DNA of 64,000 nucleotides from Arthrobacter sp. PAMC 25486 (GTDB lineage: Bacteria; Actinomycetota; Actinomycetes; Actinomycetales; Micrococcaceae). Of the stretch, positions 37,539-46,409 are shown piece after piece. How positions within the stretch are numbered: position 1 is the stretch's first letter; each line of letters starts with the position of its first letter. Below the pieces are notes generated by a model. It saw nothing but the letters and a program-made list of their open reading frames with translations. It did no database searches and was not told where the DNA came from. The position numbers and the translations under genes were made by a program. Location of the stretch: assembly GCF_000785535.1 (NCBI RefSeq), contig NZ_CP007595.1, positions 1,860,001-1,924,000 on the forward strand. Direction: 5' to 3'.

Positions 37539-38636
37539 ATGAGCACCGCACTCACCTTCCGGCATCTTTTTGGCCCCGGCCCCACCAATTGCTATCCGGA
37601 AGCCATCGCGGCTTTGGGGCATCCAATTCTGGGCCACCTCGACCCTCTGTTCATCGACGTGATGGACGCCACGTGCAACGGGCTGCGCCTGGTCTGGGGC
37701 ACCGGCAATGAGCGCACACTGCCGTTGAGCGGGACCGGCTCGGCCGGCATGGAAGCCGCCTTCGTCAACACCGTGGGTGCGGGGGATGTGGCCGTGGTGG
37801 CCGTGAACGGGCTTTTTGGTGAGCGCATGTGCGAGGTGGCCCGCCGCGCCGGTGCCGAGGTGGTCCGTGTGGACCATGAATGGGGCCAGCCCATTGACCC
37901 GGAGCGCGTTGCCTCCGCCCACCCAAACCCCAAGGTCATCGCAGCCGTTCACGCCGAGACCTCTACCGGCGTACTCTCGGACATTGCCGCATTGGGCCAA
38001 CTCAAGGGCGATGCGCTGCTGCTGGTTGACGCCGTCACCTCCATCGGCGGCTTGGAGCTGCTCGCCGACGAATGGGGCATTGACGTTGGCTACGCTGGCA
38101 CGCAGAAGTGCCTGGGTGTTGCGCCGGGGCTCGCACCATTCACCATTTCGGATGCCGCGTTTGAACGCCGCATCAAGGATCCGCAGTCCTGGTACCTGGA
38201 TCTGGGATTGCTGGGCGGCTATGTTGGCGCTGCCGGCGGAGGCAAGCGAACGTACCACCACACGGCCCCGGTTGCCATGGTGGCGAGCCTCGCCGCCGGG
38301 CTTGACCGCGTCTTGGCCGAGGGGCTCGACGCCGTTGCGGCCCGCCACGCTGCTTCCGGACTTGCACTGCAGGGCGGTTTGCAGGAAATGGGCCTGGAAC
38401 TATTTGCCGCGGAAGGTTCGCGCCTGCCGAGCCTGACCACCGTCAGGGTGCCCGACGGCGTGGATTCAGCAGCCGTGCGAGCCTACCTTCTGGAGAACTT
38501 CAGCCTGGAAATAGGCGCCGGCGCCGGTGAGTTCGCCTCCACCGTATGGCGGATCGGCATGATGGGCCCCAACGCCAACCCGGCCTCCGTGATGCTGGTC
38601 CTTGGCGCACTGCGGGAGGCCATTGCCAGGACCTGA
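37539..38636 (+). CDS. Class V aminotransferase (alanine-glyoxylate / serine-pyruvate type)
   Basis: This 365-residue PLP enzyme starts at the ATG at 37539 after AAAGGAG. It has FGPGPTNCYPEAI at the N-terminus, PLSGTGSAGMEAAF (PLP phosphate binding), HAETSTGVLSDI, DAVTSIGGLEL and the Schiff-base lysine in AGTQKCLGVAPGLAP. The pattern is that of alanine-glyoxylate or serine-pyruvate aminotransferases. It diverges from putP; whether it serves photorespiration-like glyoxylate removal or purine salvage is not decided by context. Confidence 0.86.
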   Translation: MSTALTFRHLFGPGPTNCYPEAIAALGHPILGHLDPLFIDVMDATCNGLRLVWGTGNERTLPLSGTGSAGMEAAFVNTVGAGDVAVVAVNGLFGERMCEVARRAGAEVVRVDHEWGQPIDPERVASAHPNPKVIAAVHAETSTGVLSDIAALGQLKGDALLLVDAVTSIGGLELLADEWGIDVGYAGTQKCLGVAPGLAPFTISDAAFERRIKDPQSWYLDLGLLGGYVGAAGGGKRTYHHTAPVAMVASLAAGLDRVLAEGLDAVAARHAASGLALQGGLQEMGLELFAAEGSRLPSLTTVRVPDGVDSAAVRAYLLENFSLEIGAGAGEFASTVWRIGMMGPNANPASVMLVLGALREAIART

Positions 38637-38641
38637 GCGGC

Positions 38642-39343
38642 TCACGCCCCCCGCAGGCCCACGGTTTGTTCCAGGGCAGCCAGGTGCAGTTCAAAAAGGT
38701 CGGCCGGCTCACTAAACGTTGAGGTGCCGTATTGGCCGAAGACCTCAAAGTTCACTGCCCCGAACAGCGCCGCCCAGAGCAGGACACCGCGGGCCACCAC
38801 TGCCTCGGGAACGCTGAGACCCATTTCCGCCCGGATGGCGGCAAGGTCGAGGGCCAGGCCCTGCGGGATTCCCCCGGCGTCCTGCGCGTCGAGTTTTCCC
38901 GCGCCGTGGGCTTCATCCAGGATCCGCACCAGCTGAACAACCACGCGGGTTCCCGGCCCTGTAGTTTGCTCGGCGGGAGCTTCATAGCCGGGGACGGGTG
39001 AGCCAAAGAGCAGGCCATAACGCGCGGGCTCTGCCAGCGCCCATTCCCGCACTGCGCGGCCCAGCGCCCTGAATTGTCCCGGAAAATCGTCAGCGGCAAC
39101 GCTTCCCACCGCCAAGTCGACAGCCTCACCCAGCGCGGTGTACCCGTCCACCACGAGCAGCGTCAGCAGTTCGTCGCGGTTTTTGACATATCGGTAAACA
39201 GCCGACGAGACCACGCCCAGGTCCCGGGCCACCGCACGCAGTGACAGGCCTGCGGCCCCATGGAGGGCGAGGTGGCTGCGTCCGATGCTGAGAATGTCCG
39301 CCATGGTCTGCTGTCGTGCGCGTTCCCTCGGAGTTTGCGTCAT
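38642..39343 (-). CDS. TetR-family regulator divergent from an oxidoreductase
   Basis: This 233-residue regulator begins at the ATG at 39343 (MTQTPRERARQQT). The HTH is RSHLALHGAAGLSLRAVARDLGVVSSAVYRYVKNRDELL; the C-terminal domain (about 80-230) has the FPGQFRALGRAVREWALAEPARYGLLFG block of the WHG/TetR_C group. It faces the gene at 39486 across a region with two matching GAGC-N3-GCTC sites, so it most likely represses that gene and perhaps itself. Confidence 0.88.
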   Translation of the reverse strand: MTQTPRERARQQTMADILSIGRSHLALHGAAGLSLRAVARDLGVVSSAVYRYVKNRDELLTLLVVDGYTALGEAVDLAVGSVAADDFPGQFRALGRAVREWALAEPARYGLLFGSPVPGYEAPAEQTTGPGTRVVVQLVRILDEAHGAGKLDAQDAGGIPQGLALDLAAIRAEMGLSVPEAVVARGVLLWAALFGAVNFEVFGQYGTSTFSEPADLFELHLAALEQTVGLRGA

Positions 39344-39383
39344 GTCTCTAGTTTTGGGCAATTCGAGATCATCGTCAACTTAA

Positions 39384-39447
39384 GTGAGCAGTGCTCTTGA
39401 CACAACTAACCGATGAGGCTGATAGTTAACGTGAGAGCACCGCTCTC
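39384..39447 (+). promoter_or_regulatory. Promoter with two TetR operators, for the oxidoreductase at 39486
   Basis: A consensus -35 TTGACA (39397-39402) is followed after 18 bases by GATAGT (39421-39426). Operator 1, GAGC-AGT-GCTC (39386-39396), touches the -35; operator 2, GAGC-ACC-GCTC (39435-39445, part of GAGAGC-ACC-GCTCTC at 39433-39447), covers the expected start site. Aligned over 15 bases the two sites share GNGAGCANNGCTCTN. Confidence 0.7.
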
Positions 39448-39485
39448 ATATTGTGAAATGCTGACCACCTTGAATTGAGAACGTC

Positions 39486-40415
39486 ATGAACACCATCAAA
39501 ATCGTCACCGGCGCAGGGCCCGTCGGCTGGACCGTTGCCAGCCAATTGGCGGAGGCCGGCCACCACGTCCGCCTCCTGACCAGGTCCGGTTCAGGACCGG
39601 ACCATCCACTGGTCGAGCGGCACCGGGTGGATGTTGGCAACCCCGTGCAACTGGCACCCGCCATGGCAGGAGCCGGCGCCGTCTTCCACTGCATTCACGG
39701 GTCCAGATACAGTTCTGACGTGTGGCGCCGTGAACTTCCCGGCGCGGAGCAGTCGGTCCTCGCCGCGGCAGGCGAGGCAGGCGCCGTCGTGATCTTCCCG
39801 GAGAGCCTATACTCCTACAGCAACCCGGAAGAAGGCATGACGGAGAACAGCTCGCGTCAGGCAAGTGGCGGGAAGCGGGGCGTGCGCACGGAGCTGCTGG
39901 CCGCCCGCGAGGCATCGAAAACGCCCACTGTCAGTGTCGTGGCCTCGGATTTCTTTGGGCCGCGGGTGCGCGCTGCCCACGCGGGCGATCGCATGGTGCC
40001 GTTGGTGCTCACCGGCAAGCGGGTGCAGGTGGTGGGCAACGCGGACCTGCCGCATTCATTCACGTACGTGCCGGACCTGGCGGCGGCCATGGTTCGCGCC
40101 GCGGAACGGCCCGAGTTATGGAATTCTGTATTGCACGCGCCCACCAACCCGGCAATCACACAGCGGGCCATGGTGCACGCATTCGCGTCAGCAGCAGCCG
40201 TCCCGGCACCGAAAGTGGGGGCCATTCCGGGTTGGACCATTAGGGCCGCCGGGGTGTTCTCCGCCGACATGCGCGAGTTTTCCGAGACCGTGTACCAATT
40301 CCGCGCCCCGTTCATCATGGATTCGGCGGCCAGCCAGGAACTGCTGGGCCTGTCGCCGATACCCCTGGCGCAGGCTGCGCAGCAAACCGTCCAGTGGTGG
40401 CGCGCCCGGGTCTAG
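39486..40415 (+). CDS. NAD(P)-dependent epimerase/dehydratase family protein
   Basis: This 309-residue Rossmann-fold protein of the extended SDR group has the cofactor motif VTGAGPVGWTVASQLAEAG (GxGxxG form) at the N-terminus, VFHCIHGSRYSSDVW and VIFPESLYSY, where a tyrosine replaces the usual YxxxK region, and the NmrA-like DLPHSFTYVPDLAAAMVRA. Such proteins are typically divergent from a TetR repressor, as here. The substrate is unknown. Promoter and operators are directly readable upstream. Confidence 0.82.
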   Translation: MNTIKIVTGAGPVGWTVASQLAEAGHHVRLLTRSGSGPDHPLVERHRVDVGNPVQLAPAMAGAGAVFHCIHGSRYSSDVWRRELPGAEQSVLAAAGEAGAVVIFPESLYSYSNPEEGMTENSSRQASGGKRGVRTELLAAREASKTPTVSVVASDFFGPRVRAAHAGDRMVPLVLTGKRVQVVGNADLPHSFTYVPDLAAAMVRAAERPELWNSVLHAPTNPAITQRAMVHAFASAAAVPAPKVGAIPGWTIRAAGVFSADMREFSETVYQFRAPFIMDSAASQELLGLSPIPLAQAAQQTVQWWRARV

Positions 40416-40554
40416 CATTCACCGGCACGCATCCTCGAGGTCACCCAGTCGTCGCCCGATATTCAACCCGGCGCACCAGAGTCCAGCGAGACCACGTGGC
40501 GGCACCCAATTACAGCCGCCCCGCCCGCAGGCCACGCACCGGATCGAAATTCCC

Positions 40555-41214
40555 ATGAGCGCACCCGCGAACACCCGCCCCATGACCTTGCTGCAGGCCG
40601 ACGGCGTGCTATTCGATTTCAACGGCACAGTCTCGGACGACGAGGGGATCCTCCGCGACATGTTCATCCACCTGGCCGCCGCTGAATTCGGCGTGGCCGG
40701 CCGGGGCGTGAGCCCCTGGCACAGGCTGTGCAGCGCCCGCGAGATTTTGGCGGACGCAGTCGAACACCCCCCACCCCTGGTTGATGCCGAGTACAGGGCC
40801 CGGGTGGCCCTCGAAAGTCCCATCCGTCCGGCAACGCGCGAACTGGTGCATGCCCTGCATTCGGCCGGAATGAAGCTCGGCGTGGTGACCACGGCTGGCC
40901 GCCTTCAGGTCCTGCCGGCACTGGAGCGGGCGGGACTGCTGGACTTGTTCGGCATGGTGGTGACGGATGAGGACGTGGCGCAGGGCACGCCCCACCCCGA
41001 AGGTTTCCTGCGCGCTGCAGCAGACCTCGGGCTCAAGGATCCGTCGAAGGTTGTTGCCTTTGAGGACTCACTGCCGGGCCTCGGCGCCGTTGCGGCGGCC
41101 GGCATGATCGCCATCGGCGCTGCGGGAACCCACCCCCTGGATGTGCTTGAGCGGCACGCAGGCATACTGCTCCCAGCCATCAGCACGGACTGCCTGGAGC
41201 TTTCACTGGCTTGA
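40555..41214 (+). CDS. HAD-superfamily hydrolase with altered motif I
   Basis: This 219-residue HAD-IA (beta-phosphoglucomutase-like) protein has motif I DFNGTVSD at residues 21-28, motif II VVTTAG, and motif III/IV DPSKVVAFEDSLPG. In motif I the second aspartate, the general acid/base, is Asn23, which would weaken phosphatase chemistry or change the reaction. The start at 40555 lacks a strong ribosome-binding site; an ATG at 40582 would also keep motif I. It lies 140 bases after the oxidoreductase. Confidence 0.8.
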   Translation: MSAPANTRPMTLLQADGVLFDFNGTVSDDEGILRDMFIHLAAAEFGVAGRGVSPWHRLCSAREILADAVEHPPPLVDAEYRARVALESPIRPATRELVHALHSAGMKLGVVTTAGRLQVLPALERAGLLDLFGMVVTDEDVAQGTPHPEGFLRAAADLGLKDPSKVVAFEDSLPGLGAVAAAGMIAIGAAGTHPLDVLERHAGILLPAISTDCLELSLA

Positions 41215-41266
41215 CTCCACCGCCGGCGGCAAGCCGGAGCATTGACCCGGAGCCAACGCCGTGGGC

Positions 41267-41776
41267 TCACACCCCGGAACGCTCCACATTGACGGCGATC
41301 TTGCGCAGCAGGGCAGCCAGCTGGGCCTGCTCCCTGGAGGTCAGCCCGGCCAGCATCTCGCGGTCACGGTCCAAAAAGCGTGGGAACTCACGGTCGACCA
41401 GCTCCTCCCCCAGCCTAGTGAGGCGCATCAGGACCACCCGACCGTCATGCTCCCAGGGCAGGCGTTCGATGAGCCCGCGCTTGGCGAGCCGGTCGGCGTT
41501 CTTGGTGGTCGAGGCACCGCTGAGCATGGTCACAGCTGTCACCTCGCTGGCGCGCAGGGGCCCGCCGCTGCGCGCCAGCGCGCACAACACGTCGAATTCA
41601 GCACGCGTCAGACCCTCCGGCACCAGATGCCGCTCCGTGCGGTGGTTGACCAGCGCTCCGATCCGGGCAATGCGCCCCATAACCTCAATACTCGCCACGT
41701 CCAGGTCCGGTCGCGCCTGCGCCCACCCTTGGCGGGCACGGTCAACAAAGTCGCCAGATTCTGTTTGTGCACTCAT
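41267..41776 (-). CDS. MarR-family transcriptional regulator
   Basis: This 169-residue winged-helix protein shows LTRAEFDVLCALARSGGPLRASEVTAVTMLSGASTTKNADRLAKRGLIER, the MarR DNA-binding domain, followed by the wing HDGRVVLMRLT. Its ligand is unknown. It diverges from the FUSC exporter gene across a 20-base palindrome, a typical repressor arrangement for aromatic-acid or drug efflux. TAGGCT six bases before the ATG suggests a leaderless mRNA. Confidence 0.9.
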   Translation of the reverse strand: MSAQTESGDFVDRARQGWAQARPDLDVASIEVMGRIARIGALVNHRTERHLVPEGLTRAEFDVLCALARSGGPLRASEVTAVTMLSGASTTKNADRLAKRGLIERLPWEHDGRVVLMRLTRLGEELVDREFPRFLDRDREMLAGLTSREQAQLAALLRKIAVNVERSGV

Positions 41777-41903
41777 GGACTAAGCCTAGCGACCGAGGGG
41801 CCCGCTGCGAGCGCGCGAGCGGCGGGAGGGCGGTAGTCGCTGGAGAGAACTCTCACACCCTTCACATCTATTTTACTAGTAAAATAGTTAGTAGACTGGA
41901 ACC
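41777..41903. promoter_or_regulatory. MarR / FUSC divergent promoters with 20-base palindromic operator
   Basis: A perfect 20-base palindrome at 41868-41887 (core TTTTACTAGTAAAA) ends four bases before TAGACT (41892-41897), which itself is six bases from the FUSC ATG at 41904. The operator therefore covers the -35 region. A second inverted repeat, GAGAG-AA-CTCTC, is at 41843-41854. On the minus strand TAGGCT (41788-41783) lies six bases before the MarR ATG. Confidence 0.75.
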
Positions 41904-43406
41904 ATGAGCACTCCCACCCGATTGCGCCACTCACGTGCCGCCCTGGCCCATTCCGTCTCCCCTGCCGCATGGCGCAATTCCTTTGTCATGCGCCCGGCGG
42001 ATGCCATTTTCACCACAGCCATCAAGGTGGGAATCGCAGCGTCGCTGGTGCTGGTGGCCGGCGGCCTGCTGGGCCAGCAACAGTTGGCCGGAATCGCCGC
42101 CCTCGGCGCGCTGACCAGCGCTTTTGGCCGCTACCAGCCCTACTGGCGACTGGCCCGCATGATGGTCGTCGTTGGCATGGGAATGCTCGTCGCCACGGCA
42201 ATCGGCACACTCCTGGGCGCTGCAGGCACACCGATGATGCTCCAAATCGTCATCCTCTCAGCCCTCGCCGGTGTGGCTGCCCACGTTTTCTCCGCCTTCC
42301 GCATCTCCGGTCCCGGCGCCGTCATTCTGGTTTTCGCTGCCGGCGCAGGTTCCAGCTACACCCACGACCTCGCCACCCTTCCCGCGCCCTTGATCGCCAT
42401 GGGCATCGGTGTTGTGGTGGGCTGGCTGACTGCCATGGCCCCGGTGTTGCTGGTCCCGATGGCCCCGTCCCGCCTCGCTGTTGCCCGCGCCATTGCCGCC
42501 GTCATCCGGCTGGGCACGGACGACGCCGGCAGCCACCCAGCCGCTGCCACGGCGGCCTTGCGCTCAGCCCGGGAATCGGTGACCCTGAGCGCCGGCCCCC
42601 TGCGCGGCAACAGCCCACGCTCGCTGCGCCTACACCGGGACGCCGCCCGGCTACACCTGTTGCTGGACGAGGCGGAAGCCACGCTGGCCCGCCTCGATGC
42701 ACCGGCAGGGGAATCCCACGGGGTGGCACTGGCCCGTCTGGCACGGCATGAATCGGAACTGCGCAAGGTGCGCGGCATACCTGCCGGCGCCCAGCCAGCC
42801 CTTGCAGCAGCTGGCCCCACAACCTCAGACGAGGCAGCACCAAGCATGGCAGCAGCACCCTTGGGTTTCCTGGCGGGTGCCCTCGCAGAGCTGGGCTTCA
42901 GGGCCAGCATCCACCAAACCCTGCGCATGGCTGGCGCCGCGGTGCTCGCTGGCTGGGCCGCCGTCGGCCTGGGCTTTGAGCATCCGCTCTGGGCAACCAT
43001 GGGCGCTGTCGCCGCCTTGCAGGGAATGAACTACGCCATCACCGTCCAGCGCAGCATTCAGCGCCTGGTCGGCAATGTGGTGGGAGCGGCCGCGGCCACG
43101 GTGTTGTTGTCAATGTCGCTGGGGTTTTGGCCGTCGGTGGCCCTCGTGATTGCGTTCCAGATTCTGGCGGAACTGCTGGTGCTCAAGAACTACACCTTGA
43201 CCACCATCGCCGTCACGCCCATGGCGTTGATCATGACCGGCCTCGGCTCACAGCTGGGTCCGGAAGCCGCGTTCAGCCGCGTGGCGGACACCCTCATTGG
43301 CGTGGTGATCGGCACACTCGTGGCTGCCCTGAGCATTTCCATGGCAGACCGCCACCACCTGCCCACAAGGTCCCTGCCGATAAAACAGCCTGTGGAAACC
43401 GCCTAA
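41904..43406 (+). CDS. FUSC-family membrane protein (aromatic-acid or drug exporter)
   Basis: This 500-residue membrane protein has two sets of about five to six hydrophobic helices, at residues 40-190 and 330-470, separated by a charged cytoplasmic region (about 200-320) with predicted helices. This duplicated layout, with LAGIAALGALTSAFGRYQPYWRL and GFEHPLWATMGAVAALQGMNY, is that of FUSC (fusaric-acid-resistance) proteins such as AaeB. It is controlled from the divergent MarR site. Export of aromatic or phenolic acids is the family role; the substrate here is not known. Confidence 0.88.
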   Translation: MSTPTRLRHSRAALAHSVSPAAWRNSFVMRPADAIFTTAIKVGIAASLVLVAGGLLGQQQLAGIAALGALTSAFGRYQPYWRLARMMVVVGMGMLVATAIGTLLGAAGTPMMLQIVILSALAGVAAHVFSAFRISGPGAVILVFAAGAGSSYTHDLATLPAPLIAMGIGVVVGWLTAMAPVLLVPMAPSRLAVARAIAAVIRLGTDDAGSHPAAATAALRSARESVTLSAGPLRGNSPRSLRLHRDAARLHLLLDEAEATLARLDAPAGESHGVALARLARHESELRKVRGIPAGAQPALAAAGPTTSDEAAPSMAAAPLGFLAGALAELGFRASIHQTLRMAGAAVLAGWAAVGLGFEHPLWATMGAVAALQGMNYAITVQRSIQRLVGNVVGAAAATVLLSMSLGFWPSVALVIAFQILAELLVLKNYTLTTIAVTPMALIMTGLGSQLGPEAAFSRVADTLIGVVIGTLVAALSISMADRHHLPTRSLPIKQPVETA

Positions 43407-43429
43407 GTAACTAGGAATTGCAGGGGGAA

Positions 43430-43789
43430 TCAGGACTTGCAGAGGCAAAACGGATGGCCGGCCGGGTCCAGGAAAACCCGAAAGGTGGTGCCGGGCTGTA
43501 ATCCGGCCTTGAGCGCCCCGAGCCGCAAAACCTCGGCCTCCCCCATGTCGAGGTCGTCCACCACCACGTCCAGGTGCATTTGCTGCGGGTGTTCCTGGCC
43601 CGGCCACTCCGGCGCCTGATAGTTATCGACCTGCTGGAAGGAAATGCAGCTGCCGCCGTCTGCGGGCCGGATGTCGACCCAGCCGTCCTCCACCGTGGCG
43701 GCCCAGCCGAGCAGCGAACCGTAAAACTCTGCCAGCAGGCCCGCGTCGGGGCAGTCAATAACAAATGTGGGATTCCACGCAATGGCCAT
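43430..43789 (-). CDS. Small VOC-family protein (glyoxalase-like)
   Basis: This is a 119-residue single-domain VOC protein (MAIAWNPTFVIDCPDAGLL) with two beta-alpha-beta modules: FVIDCPDAGLLAEFYGSLLGW and HLDVVVDDLDMGEAE, ending RVFLDPAGHPFCLCK. It resembles glyoxalase/bleomycin-resistance proteins; enzymatic role unknown. The ATG at 43789 is seven bases after TAACCT, a leaderless arrangement overlapping the stop codon of the upstream flavin oxidoreductase gene; read-through from that gene is also possible. Confidence 0.78.
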   Translation of the reverse strand: MAIAWNPTFVIDCPDAGLLAEFYGSLLGWAATVEDGWVDIRPADGGSCISFQQVDNYQAPEWPGQEHPQQMHLDVVVDDLDMGEAEVLRLGALKAGLQPGTTFRVFLDPAGHPFCLCKS

Positions 43790-43799
43790 GCCCCAAAGG

Positions 43800-44792
43800 T
43801 TACTCTTTCGAACCGTCCAGTTCCATGGTCTGCGCGAGCAATTCAAAGCTGCGGTTCCGCGCCGCGGGGTCGGTGATCTGCGAGGCAACGATGAGCTCGT
43901 CGGCGTCGGCCAGTACGGCAAACTCGTCCAGGTAGGCCCGAACCACCGAGGGTGTTCCCACGGCGGCGTAGCGGAACATGTTCACCACCTGCTGTCCGGC
44001 TGGTGAATCCAGCAGCAGGTCGGACTCGGCATCGGTAAACGTCTGCCCGCGCCCCACCAGGGCACCCACCATGCGGCGCCGGGCCTTCAGCGAAAGCTGA
44101 TCGGCCTCCGACTGGTTGTCCGCCACAATCGCATTGACTCCTGCAATCACGTAGGGTGCGGCCAGCGCAGCGGAAGGCTTGAACTCCCGGCGGTAAATGC
44201 GGACGGCATCCTCAAGCGCCTGCGGGGCAAAGTGCGAGGCGAACGAGTACGGCAGGCCCAAGGCAGCGGCCAGCCGGGCCCCGAACAAGGAGGAACCCAG
44301 GATGTACAGCGGAACGTTCGTATCCTTGCCCGGGTAGGCGTTAATGCCGGGAATCAGGGTCGCCCCGGCAAAGTACCCCTGCAATTCCTGCACGTCGGAG
44401 GGGAAGGTGTCCGCCGCAGACGGGTCCCGGCGCAGCGCCCGCATGGTGGCCTGGTCGCTGCCGGGCGCCCTGCCCAGACCTAGATCAATGCGCCCCGGAT
44501 GCAGCGTCTCCAGCGTGCCAAACTGTTCGGCGATCTGCAGCGGCGAGTGGTTCGGCAGCATGATGCCGCCGGCACCGAGCCTGATCGTGGAGGTGTGCGC
44601 GGCGACGTGGGCGATCAATACGCTCGTTGCCGACGACGCGATCGAGGGCATGTTGTGGTGCTCGGCAAACCAGATCCGCTTGTACCCCCATCCCTCGGCC
44701 TTCTGCGCCAGCTCCACGGAGGAGCGCAGGCTGGCGGCAGCGCCCTCGTCGCCAATGTAGGCCAGGTCAAGGATGGAAATGGGAAGCGTCAT
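43800..44792 (-). CDS. Luciferase-like (LLM class) flavin-dependent oxidoreductase
   Basis: This 330-residue TIM-barrel protein has [13 protein letters not shown] at the N-terminus, [58 protein letters not shown] and [19 protein letters not shown], the pattern of the bacterial luciferase-like (MsnO8/alkanal monooxygenase) group using FMNH2. A good ribosome-binding site (GAAAGG) precedes the ATG. The substrate is unknown. The downstream VOC gene starts 11 bases after its stop. Confidence 0.88.
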   Translation of the reverse strand: MTLPISILDLAYIGDEGAAASLRSSVELAQKAEGWGYKRIWFAEHHNMPSIASSATSVLIAHVAAHTSTIRLGAGGIMLPNHSPLQIAEQFGTLETLHPGRIDLGLGRAPGSDQATMRALRRDPSAADTFPSDVQELQGYFAGATLIPGINAYPGKDTNVPLYILGSSLFGARLAAALGLPYSFASHFAPQALEDAVRIYRREFKPSAALAAPYVIAGVNAIVADNQSEADQLSLKARRRMVGALVGRGQTFTDAESDLLLDSPAGQQVVNMFRYAAVGTPSVVRAYLDEFAVLADADELIVASQITDPAARNRSFELLAQTMELDGSKE

Positions 44793-44865
44793 GGGTGCTG
44801 CCTTTCAAAGGGGGTATCCCTAGCGCCAACCCCAACCTGCCCCGGGATATTTCCGCAGCCGGCTT

Positions 44866-44871
44866 TAGACT
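44866..44871 (+). promoter_or_regulatory. -10 element, leaderless promoter of a small membrane-anchored protein
   Basis: TAGACT, then six bases, then the ATG at 44878. The same TAGACT is used before the FUSC and DUF2809 genes and for the riboswitch RNA. Confidence 0.55.
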
Positions 44872-44877
44872 GCTCAC

Positions 44878-45237
44878 ATGGAATGGTTGTGGACGGTGCT
44901 TCTCATGCTTGCCCTGGTTGCGGCCGCCATCACCGCGATCGCCCTGTTCCAGCGCAGCATGTCCAAGCCCGGCGCGCACCATGACATGGCAACCATGGGA
45001 GGGGCGCTCAGCGGCCTGGACGAGGTCTTCAATCCGCACGCCGCCCAGGCCCGGCTGGAGCGTGAGGAACAGTCACGCCAGCGCGCCCCCATCCCCTCCC
45101 CGGGTGATCTTCCCCAGGGCGTCGTTTTCGAGATGGACGACGACGGCGTCCCCACCAAAGTGGTCATCCGCGCCCCTCGCCGAGCACCGGAAGGCGGCGG
45201 TGGCCCGGCAGGCGAGCAGGCTGCGGATTGCGGTTAG
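44878..45237 (+). CDS. Small membrane-anchored protein of unknown function
   Basis: This 119-residue protein has one N-terminal membrane helix (about residues 4-24, LWTVLLMLALVAAAITAIAL) and then a hydrophilic, probably cytoplasmic part with an acidic DMATMGGALSGLDEVF and a charged central region. The conserved-looking LPQGVVFEMDDDGVPTKVVIR near residues 78-100 is typical of a short actinobacterial family that I cannot name with certainty. It is convergent with the flavin monooxygenase gene. Confidence 0.65.
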   Translation: MEWLWTVLLMLALVAAAITAIALFQRSMSKPGAHHDMATMGGALSGLDEVFNPHAAQARLEREEQSRQRAPIPSPGDLPQGVVFEMDDDGVPTKVVIRAPRRAPEGGGGPAGEQAADCG

Positions 45238-45247
45238 CCGGCCGGGG

Positions 45248-46369
45248 TCAAGCGCTGAGGGGCGCGGGAACGCTCAGCCGGTCAATGGCCGCCAGCGCAG
45301 CTGCCCGCCCGGCACGGTTCGCGCCCAAGGTTGACGCGGAGGCGCCGTAGCCCACCATGAGCAGACGCTGTTCCTTAGCAACTTTCACCCCGTCCATGAC
45401 GATGCCGCCGCCGGGTTCGCGCAGTTTGAGCGGGGCCAGGTGGTCCAGCGCAGCGCGGAAACCGGTGGCCCACAGGATGACATCCGCGTCGCAGGTGCTC
45501 CCGTCCTCAAATACGGGACCTGCCGGAGTCAGCTCCCGCAAGGCTCCGCGGGAGACCAGCGTTCCGGCGGCAATCCCGTTTTGGTACTGCTGTGTTAATG
45601 GCAGTCCCGTCACGCCCACAACGCTCAACGGCGGCAACCCCGCGGAGGTCCGCTCGTGGACACGGCGCTCCACGTCACGGCCCCAGCCGGGATTGAACTC
45701 GCGGGTGGTGAACTCCGGCGGGCGGCGCGTGGACCACGCTGTTTGAACACCGGCGGCGGCCAGTTGCAGCAGGAACTGCACGGCCGAGGTGCCGCCGCCC
45801 ACCACCAGCACCTGCTGCCCGGCAAAGTCCTCCACCGAGTGGAAGTCCCGGGTGTGCAGCTGCCGCCCGGCGAAGGTGGACATGCCGGGGTAGTGCGGCC
45901 AGTGCGGCTTGTCCCAGGTGCCGGTGGCATTGATGACCAGCCGGGTCTCGTAGGCTCCACGGTCCGTTTCCACCACTAGGGGCGGGCCGGCAATGTCGGT
46001 GGGGACTCCGCCGTCGTCCTCGGGAAAGAGCATGGCCGAATCATCGGCCAGCGTGTGCACGGCGGTGACCTTGACGGGCCTATGCACCGGTAAAGCAAAA
46101 GATTTCTCATAGCTGCCGTAGTAGCGCGAGACCACGGCAGAGGCCGGCTCGGCGGGATCGGCCGGGGGAAGTTTCATGCCGGGAAGGTCATGAACCCCGT
46201 GCGCACCGCCCAGGGTCAGCGATGGCCAGCGGTGCAGCCAAGCACCGCCGGGCTCGGGATTCGCATCCAGCACCACAAAGTCGGTCTCGGGATTCAGTCC
46301 GTGCCTGGCCAGGTAGTACGCGGCCGAAAGCCCGGCCTGACCTGCACCAATAACCACCACATCCAGCAT
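45248..46369 (-). CDS. FAD-dependent oxidoreductase (flavin monooxygenase-like)
   Basis: This 373-residue flavoprotein starts at the ATG at 46369 after AGGAGG; an upstream in-frame extension is spurious. FAD motif: MLDVVVIGAGQAGLSAAYYLARHG; then PGGAWLHRWPSLTLGG; a second Rossmann motif VLVVGGGTSAVQFLL for NADPH; and LWATGFRAALDHL, the ATG motif of class B monooxygenases. This matches small flavin monooxygenases of the YUC/TrkA-like group. Its substrate is not evident. Confidence 0.82.
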   Translation of the reverse strand: MLDVVVIGAGQAGLSAAYYLARHGLNPETDFVVLDANPEPGGAWLHRWPSLTLGGAHGVHDLPGMKLPPADPAEPASAVVSRYYGSYEKSFALPVHRPVKVTAVHTLADDSAMLFPEDDGGVPTDIAGPPLVVETDRGAYETRLVINATGTWDKPHWPHYPGMSTFAGRQLHTRDFHSVEDFAGQQVLVVGGGTSAVQFLLQLAAAGVQTAWSTRRPPEFTTREFNPGWGRDVERRVHERTSAGLPPLSVVGVTGLPLTQQYQNGIAAGTLVSRGALRELTPAGPVFEDGSTCDADVILWATGFRAALDHLAPLKLREPGGGIVMDGVKVAKEQRLLMVGYGASASTLGANRAGRAAALAAIDRLSVPAPLSA

Positions 46370-46409
46370 TTTTGCCTCCTGCTGAGGTGCAACGGGCGGC
46401 TGTGGAGGG

